Virus record (IMG/VR): IMGVR_UViG_3300000595_000002
Span: 1 to 40,163 of that record
Length of the DNA stretch: 40,163 nt
Direction: 5' to 3' (one strand)
Source of the DNA: a virus
The first letter of the stretch is position 1. Each line of letters begins with the position of its first letter. This document shows positions 33,218 to 39,817 of this stretch, one piece after another. A program made the translations under genes and the position numbers. The notes beneath the pieces are model-generated. The model searched no databases and was not told the origin of the DNA. It saw nothing but the letters and a program-made list of their open reading frames with translations.

Positions 33218-33290
33218 TCTGTATTGATTTCAAATGCTCTTTGGCTATTTCGTCGAGTGATTTAGTGTCCATGTTATTTCGTTTAGACAT
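33198..33290 (-). CDS. Candidate small peptide, 30 aa
   Basis: ATG at 33290 (or 33272) reads MDTKSLDEIAKEHLKSIQNE and stops 20 bases inside the small terminase gene. Amphipathic helix, no Shine-Dalgarno. Low support. Confidence 0.3.
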   Translation of the reverse strand: MSKRNNMDTKSLDEIAKEHLKSIQNETYCS

Positions 33291-33951
33291 TTAAATAGTG
33301 GTGTTAGTAATCTTTTTAAGACGTATTTACGCTGTTGACGTACTTACTGCCTTTATATACTGTCGTTTCTAGAGCTGTTTTTGACGTACCAAAAAAGAAA
33401 TAAGGCTTTTGTTTGTCGTTGGCCTTTCAACGCTTCCTGAGAGTCATTAACTCCCCGTTGTTTTATTTATTCTCTAAACTTGGAAAAGAGATATTGTCGT
33501 CTTGAACTTGTGAGGATTACTCACGCTTCGATCTAAGTCGATCCATCTCTGAAGCTGAACTTGATACTCGGAGCCGTCAAGTCATGCGGCCAGTGAGTTG
33601 CGCTATCTTATTAAACAGTCGGTAGATGAACGTCCGGCTGACAGTTTTGCGGGAGAAAGAGAAACGTTGTTAGCACTACTGCCTTTATTAAGCTTGTGTA
33701 GCCTTCCTAACTCCATGCCCCTTCCTCTTTAGGCATAGAAAATTGCCCTTTTGTATTCTGTAAAACGAATATAACGTATTTAATTACTGCCTCTAATTCT
33801 CTATTCCTGCCATTCCGTATCTATTTATAGACGTTTATCACTTGTTACAAATAATTTACATACTAACAGCTAGAAAAGACCTGAGAAGGGACAAGAAAGG
33901 ACTTGACATAGACTGAAACTGGACGTATACTAGACTTGAGGAGGGACCAAT
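33291..33951. other. Long intergenic control region between the two transcription units
   Basis: About 660 bases without a supported gene. It holds TTGACG-N15-TATACT (33335-33361), three copies of TACTGCCTYTA (33345-33355, 33677-33687, 33785-33795), hairpins GTGAG-GATTA-CTCAC (near 33510-33525) and a CAGTCGG/CCGGCTG stem (33617-33641), and a promoter (33903-33931). It is the natural place for regulatory switching between leftward and rightward transcription, or for a replication origin. No tRNA was found. Confidence 0.5.
33903..33931 (+). promoter_or_regulatory. Near-consensus sigma70-type promoter
   Basis: TTGACA (33903-33908), 17-base spacer, TATACT (33926-33931). It is followed by gaggaggga and the ATG at 33952. 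This matches the element at 10281 in both hexamers and spacing, suggesting a shared early-promoter class recognised by host RNA polymerase. Confidence 0.75.
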
Positions 33952-34164
33952 ATGAAAACACTGAATCTCAGAATGCCGTCTACAGGATTCAAGCTTGGAG
34001 AGCTCGCTGCTAATTCGTTTGCTCTCAGCGTAAACACAAGGACAGCTGTTGGAATTGCCGGACTCCACGCCATTAAAGGCATTGCTAACACGGAAGGGCT
34101 CTTAGCTGAAGTACATGGGTTTGCCGTCAACGGACGTTATTATACTGCCTTGGGAGGGAGATAA
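33952..34164 (+). CDS. Small hypothetical protein, 70 aa
   Basis: Strong Shine-Dalgarno gaggaggga before the ATG and a promoter 21 bases upstream, so probably highly expressed early. Ala/Gly/Leu-rich with no signal peptide. No family recognised. Confidence 0.5.
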   Translation: MKTLNLRMPSTGFKLGELAANSFALSVNTRTAVGIAGLHAIKGIANTEGLLAEVHGFAVNGRYYTALGGR

Positions 34165-34165
34165 T

Positions 34166-34333
34166 ATGACCCCTAAATATTGTGTTCAATGCGGCTATGA
34201 AATTATTGAAGACAGACAACCGGCGGGATTCTGTTCAGAAGGGTGCGCTGATGTGCATTTCAAACTACATGACGTGGAATTTGAGAGAGCAGAAAGAGAA
34301 TTAAGGGGACATGCTAATGACAAAATTATATGA
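34166..34333 (+). CDS. Zinc-finger miniprotein, 55 aa
   Basis: Start ATG 34166 just after the upstream stop. CVQCGYE near residue 6, then CSEGC and H, with a helical acidic C-terminus. Resembles short zinc-ribbon phage proteins. Function unknown. Confidence 0.5.
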   Translation: MTPKYCVQCGYEIIEDRQPAGFCSEGCADVHFKLHDVEFERAERELRGHANDKII

Positions 34334-34487
34334 AGTGTATGTCAACGGGTCGTTAGCGACACGGACGTTGACGTTGCATAAGGCATCAAAGCTCATGGAG
34401 AAGTTCCCCAAAGCCCTTGTTGAAGTTTATAAAATACAGGACGTTCCGCAGACGGTGTTAGTGACAAGACGCGAGCCAATACAATAA
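34317..34487 (+). CDS. Small hypothetical protein, 56 aa
   Basis: Two starts six bases apart; the second (34317) has aagggg at the right distance and is preferred. It contains LYEVYVNGSLATRTLTLHKAS, a short beta-strand-rich sequence. It overlaps the previous gene. Confidence 0.45.
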   Translation: MTKLYEVYVNGSLATRTLTLHKASKLMEKFPKALVEVYKIQDVPQTVLVTRREPIQ

Positions 34488-34529
34488 TGAAAAGACTTGA
34501 AATAGTATCACTTTAGACTAAGAAAAGAC

Positions 34530-34558
34530 TTGACATAAGTCTGTTAGCGTGGTAGACT
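34530..34558 (+). promoter_or_regulatory. Sigma70-type promoter
   Basis: TTGACA (34530-34535), 17-base spacer, TAGACT (34553-34558). Differs from the strong ones by one base in the -10. It precedes the gene at 34606. A degenerate upstream copy (gacttgaaat, near 34493) suggests the element was duplicated. Confidence 0.6.
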
Positions 34559-34605
34559 GTATCAGAGAGAAGTAAGACAATGATTACGAAAAGGAGGCCA
34601 CGACC

Positions 34606-34767
34606 ATGAAAATAAATAATATGAATTTCTCAGATGAACAACTCCAGATGATTCGAGTAGCGTCACAGCTTCGACGTGAAGCGGCCATGGAAAATGATGA
34701 AGTCGTCGAACAACGGAAATGGGAAGCGATCATTGTCAAGTTCAATCTCATAACGAAGATTGTTTAA
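34606..34767 (+). CDS. Small hypothetical protein, 53 aa
   Basis: ATG 34606 with aaggagg at a suitable distance upstream. Asn-rich N-terminus, then a helical segment (VASQLRREAAMENDEVVEQR). A 9-codon leader frame (ATG 34579) precedes it. Function unknown. Confidence 0.45.
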   Translation: MKINNMNFSDEQLQMIRVASQLRREAAMENDEVVEQRKWEAIIVKFNLITKIV

Positions 34768-34791
34768 TGACCACGAAAAGGAGAAATTAAA

Positions 34792-35082
34792 ATGAGAACT
34801 ACACGATCCGAAGTAGAAGCGGTTTTTAAGTTGTGGGTGTCCGCCGTTGGCGGAAGAGTCGCTAAGTCTTATAAAGATGTGGGCGCCTATCGCTTAGATC
34901 ATAATTCTATTTATGGTGGATATGGAATAGAGCGGATTCGTAATGAACAAGGTGGCGTTTCCGCTGTAACGGGAGTACGTTTATCCGCCTATCCGTTTGT
35001 GTGTTCCCTACGTGCAGGGATGAGAACTATTGAAGAATTGCTGATGAATACAAAGTCTCCTAGCGCGGCGGAAAGAGGATGA
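34792..35082 (+). CDS. Conserved phage hypothetical protein, 96 aa
   Basis: Strong aaaggag upstream. It reads as mixed alpha/beta with an AYRLDHNSIYGGYGIERI segment typical of small phage proteins seen in early operons. No diagnostic motif. Function unknown. Confidence 0.5.
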   Translation: MRTTRSEVEAVFKLWVSAVGGRVAKSYKDVGAYRLDHNSIYGGYGIERIRNEQGGVSAVTGVRLSAYPFVCSLRAGMRTIEELLMNTKSPSAAERG

Positions 35083-35083
35083 T

Positions 35084-35281
35084 ATGAAAAAGATTAAATT
35101 GAATAAAAGCCTTAAAAAAGAATTATCAGCGATTGGAATTAATTTATTGAATGTGATTCATTGTACCTATTACGTTTGGGATGGTACTCCGACGCATATA
35201 GATAGAGGTATGTATGTACATTGGTTTGAATTAGATAACGATTATGTGAAAGACTTTCAATATATAACGGAGGTTAAATAG
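35084..35281 (+). CDS. Small hypothetical protein, 65 aa
   Basis: ATG after a gaggatg element. Lys/Asn/Ile-rich and AT-rich compared with its neighbours, so it may be a later acquisition. Aromatic-rich middle (TYYVWDGTPTHIDRGMYVHW). No family recognised. Confidence 0.45.
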   Translation: MKKIKLNKSLKKELSAIGINLLNVIHCTYYVWDGTPTHIDRGMYVHWFELDNDYVKDFQYITEVK

Positions 35282-35283
35282 CC

Positions 35284-35652
35284 ATGAAATCAAAACGAGC
35301 GAGAATGTCTGTGACGAGCGAAGCTACAAAATTAATACAGGAGGGCTATAGCATGTCCAAACCTGAGGTGAGGCCTATGCGGAATGAAATGAAGCATACC
35401 CCGACGCCGTGGACATTGCAAAAGTTCTCTAGCGGATATGAGATTGATGGAGCGAATGGTCGCGAAGTGTTGACCATGTGGAGCAATACGGAAGATGCTG
35501 ACTCAGACGCCGCCTTTATCGTCCGCGCCGTAAATGCACATGAGGAATTGCTAAGCCTAGTTCAAGCCATAACTGAAGGTGTGGAGATGAATTCAGAGTT
35601 TATCAGAGCTTGCGAGCAAGCCATCGCCCGCGCGGAAGGGAGAATGAAATGA
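35284..35652 (+). CDS. Conserved phage hypothetical protein, 122 aa
   Basis: Contains HTPTPWTLQK and DAAFIVRAVNAHEELL, a pair of motifs recurrent in small phage early proteins (recalled). The ATG at 35284 has ggagg ten bases upstream. An in-frame ATG at 35353 has a nearly ideal ggaggg and would give a 99-residue product. ATGA overlap with the next gene. Function unknown. Confidence 0.55.
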   Translation: MKSKRARMSVTSEATKLIQEGYSMSKPEVRPMRNEMKHTPTPWTLQKFSSGYEIDGANGREVLTMWSNTEDADSDAAFIVRAVNAHEELLSLVQAITEGVEMNSEFIRACEQAIARAEGRMK

Positions 35653-35936
35653 AAACCTTCATTACTAGTGATGGTAAGAAAGTTAAAGGCAAACAATTAA
35701 AAACCGCTTTAGGAAAAGTGGCTGATTTTTGGGTCTCAAATGCAAAAGCTGTAAGAGTCGAAGATGCTTATGCCGATCACATTACAGAGGAAACAAAAGA
35801 AACTTGCTTACAACAACAATTAGAACAAGCTGAAAGAATTAGACAAGGTATTGAGCCTATGGGCTTTTGGTTATGGCAACGAGTTAATCAAGAGCTAACT
35901 GGTAAGTGTGTAGCCTTTTTTGCGGAGGGGAAATAA
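35649..35936 (+). CDS. Hypothetical protein, 95 aa
   Basis: Start at ATG 35649, overlapping the previous TGA; the frame opens earlier at 35610. Helical, Lys/Glu/Gln-rich with SDGKKVKGKQLKTAL at the N-terminus. No motif recognised. Confidence 0.5.
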   Translation: MKTFITSDGKKVKGKQLKTALGKVADFWVSNAKAVRVEDAYADHITEETKETCLQQQLEQAERIRQGIEPMGFWLWQRVNQELTGKCVAFFAEGK

Positions 35937-35937
35937 T

Positions 35938-36015
35938 ATGGGATTTATTGAACTGTCACCGATGGTAGACTTTTGGTTTACGGTTGGATTATGTATTTGG
36001 GTGGCGATGCTATGA
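35938..36015 (+). CDS. Tiny membrane peptide, 25 aa
   Basis: ATG 35938 with ggaggggaaat just upstream. The sequence is one hydrophobic helix (FWFTVGLCIWVAML). Stop in an ATGA overlap with the next gene. A typical tiny phage membrane peptide. Confidence 0.45.
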   Translation: MGFIELSPMVDFWFTVGLCIWVAML

Positions 36016-36119
36016 CTGACCAAGAATTACTAGAGAAAGAGTTTATAGACCTATGTGTTGCTATTAAGCGATTCAAGAAGTTAGCTCGTAAAATATTAGG
36101 TGAATCGGAGGGTATATGA
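36012..36119 (+). CDS. Small hypothetical peptide, 35 aa
   Basis: ATGA overlaps at both ends. Acidic N-terminal half and basic Lys/Arg-rich C-terminal half (AIKRFKKLARKILG). It lies immediately before the lipoprotein gene and may help couple its translation. Confidence 0.4.
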   Translation: MTDQELLEKEFIDLCVAIKRFKKLARKILGESEGI

Positions 36120-36730
36120 AACGTCTCTATGTCCTAGCCTTACTGCCTTTACTCTCAGGATGTAATGAATGGCGGAAGCTTACAGGCAGCAACGACACCA
36201 TCATTAATCAGCCTGTGACTGTCACGCCGGGCGCAGGGGACTTACAGCACAAGACATTTGTTACTCATGATGGACTCACTATCTATTCTGATGACAGAGA
36301 CTACCACGAGACACCTGTTAAAATTCAATTTACGCCGCTGAGTAGTACCTCGAATATAACGGTACGCGCAAGCGGAACCGTCACAATCCATGCCTTTGAA
36401 CCCGAGAGCCCAGCAGACATTACGCTGTACCGAGACGGATTAGACTTGTTGGACGACAACACCACCACAAGACCTTATCGCCTATTGTCGGGAGCCTCAG
36501 ACTGTAGCTTTGAGCCCACAAGATGCGTTGTTGAGACTCAAGCGCCTGTGTCCCTAGAGTTTACCGAGAAGTCGCCCGGAGCTGGTAGGACTGTGACCTA
36601 TGCCGTGAGAGTACGTACCGGAGACGCGCCGCCTTTACCTAACCTTCCGCCGCGCTATTCTGTCCGGTGGGGAGTGTCAGGGGATACGGGTCTCTACTCA
36701 GAGATTAGTATTGAAGAATGGACGGAGTAA
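36116..36730 (+). CDS. Phage-encoded lipoprotein, 204 aa
   Basis: N-terminus MKRLYVLALLPLLSGCNEW has a lipobox (LLSGC, Cys16), so it should be lipidated. Residue +2 is Asn, which in Gram-negatives allows outer-membrane sorting (Asp there would hold it in the inner membrane). The mature part is beta-rich with Cys pairs (ASDCSFEPTRC) and Thr/Gly-rich strands, like a small Ig-like domain. It is expressed from the early side. Phage lipoproteins can block superinfection or alter the lysogen surface (family-level knowledge); here this is inference. Confidence 0.65.
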   Translation: MKRLYVLALLPLLSGCNEWRKLTGSNDTIINQPVTVTPGAGDLQHKTFVTHDGLTIYSDDRDYHETPVKIQFTPLSSTSNITVRASGTVTIHAFEPESPADITLYRDGLDLLDDNTTTRPYRLLSGASDCSFEPTRCVVETQAPVSLEFTEKSPGAGRTVTYAVRVRTGDAPPLPNLPPRYSVRWGVSGDTGLYSEISIEEWTE

Positions 36731-36733
36731 GCC

Positions 36734-36859
36734 ATGGGGATTATTGTTTCATTCGAGAAGCGTTACTGCGGCACCTGTCAGAAACAGCGTGTACATGAAA
36801 GGCTGGAAGACGTCGCCGTCTGTGTAGCCTGCTATGCCCTGCCGAGTGTCATTGAATAG
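36734..36859 (+). CDS. Zinc-ribbon miniprotein, 41 aa
   Basis: ATG just after the lipoprotein stop. It contains CGTCQK near residue 12 and CVACYA near 31, two CxxC pairs. It ends the plus-strand run before the converging minus-strand regulator gene. Function unknown. Confidence 0.45.
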   Translation: MGIIVSFEKRYCGTCQKQRVHERLEDVAVCVACYALPSVIE

Positions 36860-36903
36860 TTACGTATGCCGAAGCGATATAAAGAGGCGGACACCCCTAG
36901 GCC

Positions 36904-37098
36904 CTATTGAGGGACAGGAAGTTTGTCTGTTTTTACCGAATATTCCACCAGCCATCTGATTGCCGTAGCCCTATCAATACCGTAGCGACTACAGAGGTTA
37001 TCAAAAGTTGTTAGGGATTGTTTTTCAATTCTAATGGACGTAGGACGTAAATCGCGTTTCTTTTTGTCTCTCAAAACCGATTCGCTTTCCCTTAACAA
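36904..37098 (-). CDS. Ribbon-helix-helix-like regulator, 64 aa
   Basis: Basic N-terminus and PTSIRIEKQSLTTFDNLCSRYGIDRATAIR, a short beta strand followed by two helices, the pattern of CopG/RHH DNA-binding proteins. The start is uncertain: TTG 37098 gives a basic lead-in, while an ATG at 37114 in another frame has a more natural start (MSSERIVKGKRIG) and would need a frameshift. No canonical repressor is present, so this and 37279 are the best lysogeny-control candidates. Confidence 0.55.
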   Translation of the reverse strand: MLRESESVLRDKKKRDLRPTSIRIEKQSLTTFDNLCSRYGIDRATAIRWLVEYSVKTDKLPVPQ

Positions 37099-37190
37099 TT
37101 CTTTCGCTTGACATAGCTTTTAGTTGTGTTAACCGTAAGTGATTCGGGGATGTAGAACGATCCCCTATTGCCCGAGGGAGGTTACAATAA

Positions 37191-37364
37191 ATGAAAGCAT
37201 CAATCAAGTTTTTTCCATGCAACGACAGGACGCTCATGATTGTATTCGTAGCAAAAACTCCTATATGTAGGGTACGTCTTAGTGAGACGGGTTTAATGGT
37301 AATTTACGACCGTCTCCAGACCCTTTTACAGGCTCCTCTGTCTCAGCGTCGTATACCGGAGTAG
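37191..37364 (+). CDS. Possible small gene overlapping the opposite-strand regulator, 57 aa
   Basis: ATG at 37191 with GAGGGAGG at 37174-37181, a nine-base spacing. The frame runs to TAG 37362-37364 and overlaps the 3' end of the minus-strand gene at 37279. Sequence has LMIVFVAKT and LSETGLMVIYDRLQTLL. The strong Shine-Dalgarno is the only reason to list it. Confidence 0.35.
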   Translation: MKASIKFFPCNDRTLMIVFVAKTPICRVRLSETGLMVIYDRLQTLLQAPLSQRRIPE

Positions 37365-37572
37365 CAGCTCCCCACTTCTTATTTTCTCTGGTTTCGTCGG
37401 ATGAAGGCCACGGTATACGTCCTGAGTTAATAACCTCGATTAAAGCCCGCCTAATGATGAAGTTAGCGCTAACGTCTGACTCCTGAGCCATCGACGTAAT
37501 CTTAGCCCATAGCGTCGCTTCAATCACTAAACTTACATGCACTGTCTTTCCTTGCTTTTGTTTTGGTTTCAT
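37279..37572 (-). CDS. Ribbon-helix-helix-like regulator, 97 aa
   Basis: Start at internal ATG 37572 (gggggtt upstream). It begins MKPKQKQGKTVHVSLVIEA and continues ATLWAKITSMAQESDVSANFIIRRAL, a strand plus two helices as in RHH regulators, with an Arg pair in the second helix. The C-terminal 40 residues are charged and disordered. It is divergent from the gene at 37789 and may autoregulate through the repeats between them. Confidence 0.55.
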   Translation of the reverse strand: MKPKQKQGKTVHVSLVIEATLWAKITSMAQESDVSANFIIRRALIEVINSGRIPWPSSDETRENKKWGAATPVYDAETEEPVKGSGDGRKLPLNPSH

Positions 37573-37599
37573 ATTTAACCCCCAGTAGAAGTATATCAA

Positions 37600-37788
37600 T
37601 CTTATCTCAGACTTGTAAATAGTTTGTAAAGGGTCTACTTTAGCCCTTGCATTTTCTACAGACTCATGATAAGTCTATCTTGAGTGTGTTACGGGAGTGT
37701 TTCGGCTGTGTTAAAAGTATGTAAATAATTCGTAGCGAAAAATTGAGCCGAAAACACGGCAACTTTCTATACCTAAGAAGGAGGGAAG
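37600..37788. promoter_or_regulatory. Divergent promoter/operator region
   Basis: About 190 bases between divergent genes. Two copies of TGTAAATARTTYGTA (near 37614-37628 and 37720-37735) lie in the same direction and could bind the RHH protein at 37279. The minus strand carries TTTACA, 18 bases, TATACT toward 37572. The plus strand has TTGAGC, 19 bases, TATACC, then ggaggg before 37789. Confidence 0.45.
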
Positions 37789-37986
37789 ATGACGAAAAGA
37801 TCGCTACTTAAACTTCTAGGACGTCTTGACCTAAATGAGGGTATACAGCTTTGCAAGTTATGGGAAAGCGGTAATTTTAACGGTCTTTATTGTAAGCGGT
37901 GCAAAACCGTAAAGGATAAAGAGCAGTTTCCGCAACGAAGAATTGGGTGGTTTCCATGTAGCGAATGTGTAGCGAAAGGAAACTAG
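37789..37986 (+). CDS. Zinc-ribbon protein, 65 aa
   Basis: ATG with aaggaggg upstream. It contains CKRCKTVK and CSEC near the C-terminus, after a helical LLKLLGRLDLNEG. Stop is directly before the sigma-like gene. Could be a small transcription cofactor (position only). Confidence 0.5.
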   Translation: MTKRSLLKLLGRLDLNEGIQLCKLWESGNFNGLYCKRCKTVKDKEQFPQRRIGWFPCSECVAKGN

Positions 37987-38541
37987 ATGAATAACCAATG
38001 GCGCGACAATGCAAATTTGATGGTCATATGGGCAGATGGATCATATGACTCGTCACGTAAATGCGATATGTGTCGAGGAATTAACTGCCCTACACCACTA
38101 CATGAGGACCACTATAAAGAAGTCGGTCAGGCACAGTTTGAAATCGAAGACGCAAATGCAAGTACGAGCGATTTAGAAATGACAAGGGGTTATTGGGATT
38201 GGATGCATACCAACCAGCCGCACGGAAGTTTCCATGATCACGACGGCGATCTAGTTACACCCGAGTCAGCATTTGCAAATCCAGATAGTTTAGCGGAAAC
38301 ACCTGCCCGATCTTCAGGAATTACTGAACAACAGACGCAATGGCTCGAAGAAGCTCGACAATTATTAACAGATAAGCAACGCGAAGTGTGGGACTTAGTA
38401 ATGCGTGAGCAAATGCCCCAAGTGATTGTGGCGGCGCAATTAAAAATTGATGCCTCACAGGTCGTTCGTCGTTTAGACCGCGCAAAAGAACGGATTGAAG
38501 AGTATTTAAGGAGTAAGACAGACAATGACAATCCCGCTTAA
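37987..38541 (+). CDS. Sigma-region-4-like protein with N-terminal Cys cluster, 184 aa
   Basis: C-terminal 60 residues (about 118-177) read LLTDKQREVWDLVMREQMPQ followed by VVRRLDRAKERI, the helix-turn-helix pattern of sigma70 region 4 and of ArpU-like phage late activators. The N-terminal part has a Cys cluster (CDMCRGINC) and a long acidic linker. No sigma region 2 is present, so it is not a full sigma factor. Probably a transcription activator for the late region (inference). Confidence 0.6.
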   Translation: MNNQWRDNANLMVIWADGSYDSSRKCDMCRGINCPTPLHEDHYKEVGQAQFEIEDANASTSDLEMTRGYWDWMHTNQPHGSFHDHDGDLVTPESAFANPDSLAETPARSSGITEQQTQWLEEARQLLTDKQREVWDLVMREQMPQVIVAAQLKIDASQVVRRLDRAKERIEEYLRSKTDNDNPA

Positions 38542-38665
38542 AGAATGTCCCGGATGTGAAAAGAAGTACCGGCCATTCTACCGTGAGCAGATTTACTGTG
38601 ACAAATGTCGAGACGGTGGAAATGAGTATGACCGTGACTGTGAAGACCTTAACTTTAGAGGCTGA
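38525..38665 (+). CDS. Zinc-ribbon miniprotein, 46 aa
   Basis: ATG inside the end of the sigma-like gene. It contains CPGC near residue 8 and CDKC near residue 25, with short acidic C-terminus. Function unknown. Confidence 0.45.
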   Translation: MTIPLKECPGCEKKYRPFYREQIYCDKCRDGGNEYDRDCEDLNFRG

Positions 38666-38674
38666 GAGGAAAAT

Positions 38675-38935
38675 ATGACTACTTACAACGTTCATCCAGA
38701 AGTGCGACAAGAATTTGTACGTCAGTTATTTGAAGTCTCTAAGAAGAAAACGTCATACGACATTGCACAGGATGAGGCATACGTTAAGACATGGAACAAA
38801 TGCTTGAAGGAAACTAATGATTTCCTTTCGACGTACTGTCCCGCACCTTCTCCAGATGCGTTTGAACTTATCGAACGCGAATGTCAGCTACAGGAAGTTA
38901 TAGAAGAGGAGTATGAGGACGAAGAGGACTATTAA
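38675..38935 (+). CDS. Hypothetical protein, 86 aa, very acidic end
   Basis: ATG with agagga upstream. Helical, ending in a strongly acidic tail (EEEYEDEEDY). Such tails occur in DNA-mimic and anti-restriction proteins, but also in many unrelated proteins. No function inferred. Confidence 0.45.
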   Translation: MTTYNVHPEVRQEFVRQLFEVSKKKTSYDIAQDEAYVKTWNKCLKETNDFLSTYCPAPSPDAFELIERECQLQEVIEEEYEDEEDY

Positions 38936-39178
38936 ATGAATCTTGACACTATTAAACGTTACTTAACTGTCTTTGACTTGCCGTCAGGATGTGTTTTGGG
39001 AATCGCGACACTCACAATGATTGGTCTTATGATTGCGGCATTTATCTGTAAGCGTCCGATTGATTCTAGTATTCAAACCGTGTACGCCGTAATTTTGGGC
39101 GCGTTCGCACTACATAAAACGTCGACGGCTATCGCATCTATTACGACAAAAACTACAGAAAGTACGGACCCAAGCTAA
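38936..39178 (+). CDS. Two-helix membrane protein, 80 aa, holin-like
   Basis: Starts right after the previous stop. Two membrane helices (CVLGIATLTMIGLMIAAFIC and IQTVYAVILGAFALHKT) with a short loop, and a Thr/Ser-rich tail. This size and topology match class II holins. It is, however, on the early strand, far from the lysis cassette, so another membrane role is possible. Confidence 0.45.
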   Translation: MNLDTIKRYLTVFDLPSGCVLGIATLTMIGLMIAAFICKRPIDSSIQTVYAVILGAFALHKTSTAIASITTKTTESTDPS

Positions 39179-39291
39179 TGGCAATGGTAAACGCGAAACA
39201 GATAAAGCGACTGATCGCAGAGTTGCGTAAACAATTAGGACGTGAACCGACGTTTGAAGAATTTCGGAAGGCATTACATGGAAAACAATAA
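39178..39291 (+). CDS. Small hypothetical peptide, 37 aa
   Basis: The ATG shares a base with the previous TAA. Basic and helical (AKQIKRLIAELRKQLGREP). It overlaps the next gene start by 14 bases. No family recognised. Confidence 0.4.
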   Translation: MAMVNAKQIKRLIAELRKQLGREPTFEEFRKALHGKQ

Positions 39292-39805
39292 AAAGTACTA
39301 CATGGGTGTGCTAGTTGTGGTGTTTGTGTTGGGTCTTTGCTTACGGGCTTGCTTTCAACGGACTCCGCCGACAAATCATCCAACAATGTCAACGGACTTT
39401 CCATCTACTGACACCGTAAGAGTCGCTGTCAAAGATAACGTGCTAGAAGTACAAACGCCAAACTCAACGGAATATAAATACGTTCCCGAAGAGGGTCAGG
39501 CTGTCATTGATATTAAACATGATCCAGCGCGTCCTGTCATTACAGTCACGAATAAGGGATTTACAAGGCAGTTTGGTGGAAGTGTGTTATTTGCTGACAA
39601 GCTACGTATTGGTATCGATTGCGAAGGATTCTACTGGAATCGGTTTGGAGTACTCGGCGGCCTTGGACTTGCTTCTAATCCGATTGTGGTTGGGTACGTG
39701 GGTATTTCCTATCAACTGGATCAATTGAAGCTGAACAATACAAGTCTTTGGCTAGGTATGACGACAAAGAAGGATATTGCTGTTGGCCTTCGTGTGGCCT
39801 TCTAA
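39278..39805 (+). CDS. Membrane-anchored beta-rich protein, 175 aa
   Basis: Start at ATG 39278 (a longer frame from 39242 lies in the previous gene). One N-terminal membrane helix (GVLVVVFVLGLCLRAC) follows a short polar start. The rest is beta-rich, ending IAVGLRVAF with a terminal Phe, as in outer-membrane beta-barrels, though too short for a full barrel. It may span the periplasm. It is the gene before the repeat gene that crosses the contig ends. Confidence 0.5.
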   Translation: MENNKKYYMGVLVVVFVLGLCLRACFQRTPPTNHPTMSTDFPSTDTVRVAVKDNVLEVQTPNSTEYKYVPEEGQAVIDIKHDPARPVITVTNKGFTRQFGGSVLFADKLRIGIDCEGFYWNRFGVLGGLGLASNPIVVGYVGISYQLDQLKLNNTSLWLGMTTKKDIAVGLRVAF

Positions 39806-39817
39806 GAAAGGGACGAT

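Noticed and set aside
37031-37237. 68-codon minus-strand frame over the RHH gene start
   Set aside because: Most of it has no features; only its internal MSSERIVKGKR stretch is of interest and is discussed as a possible frameshift start.
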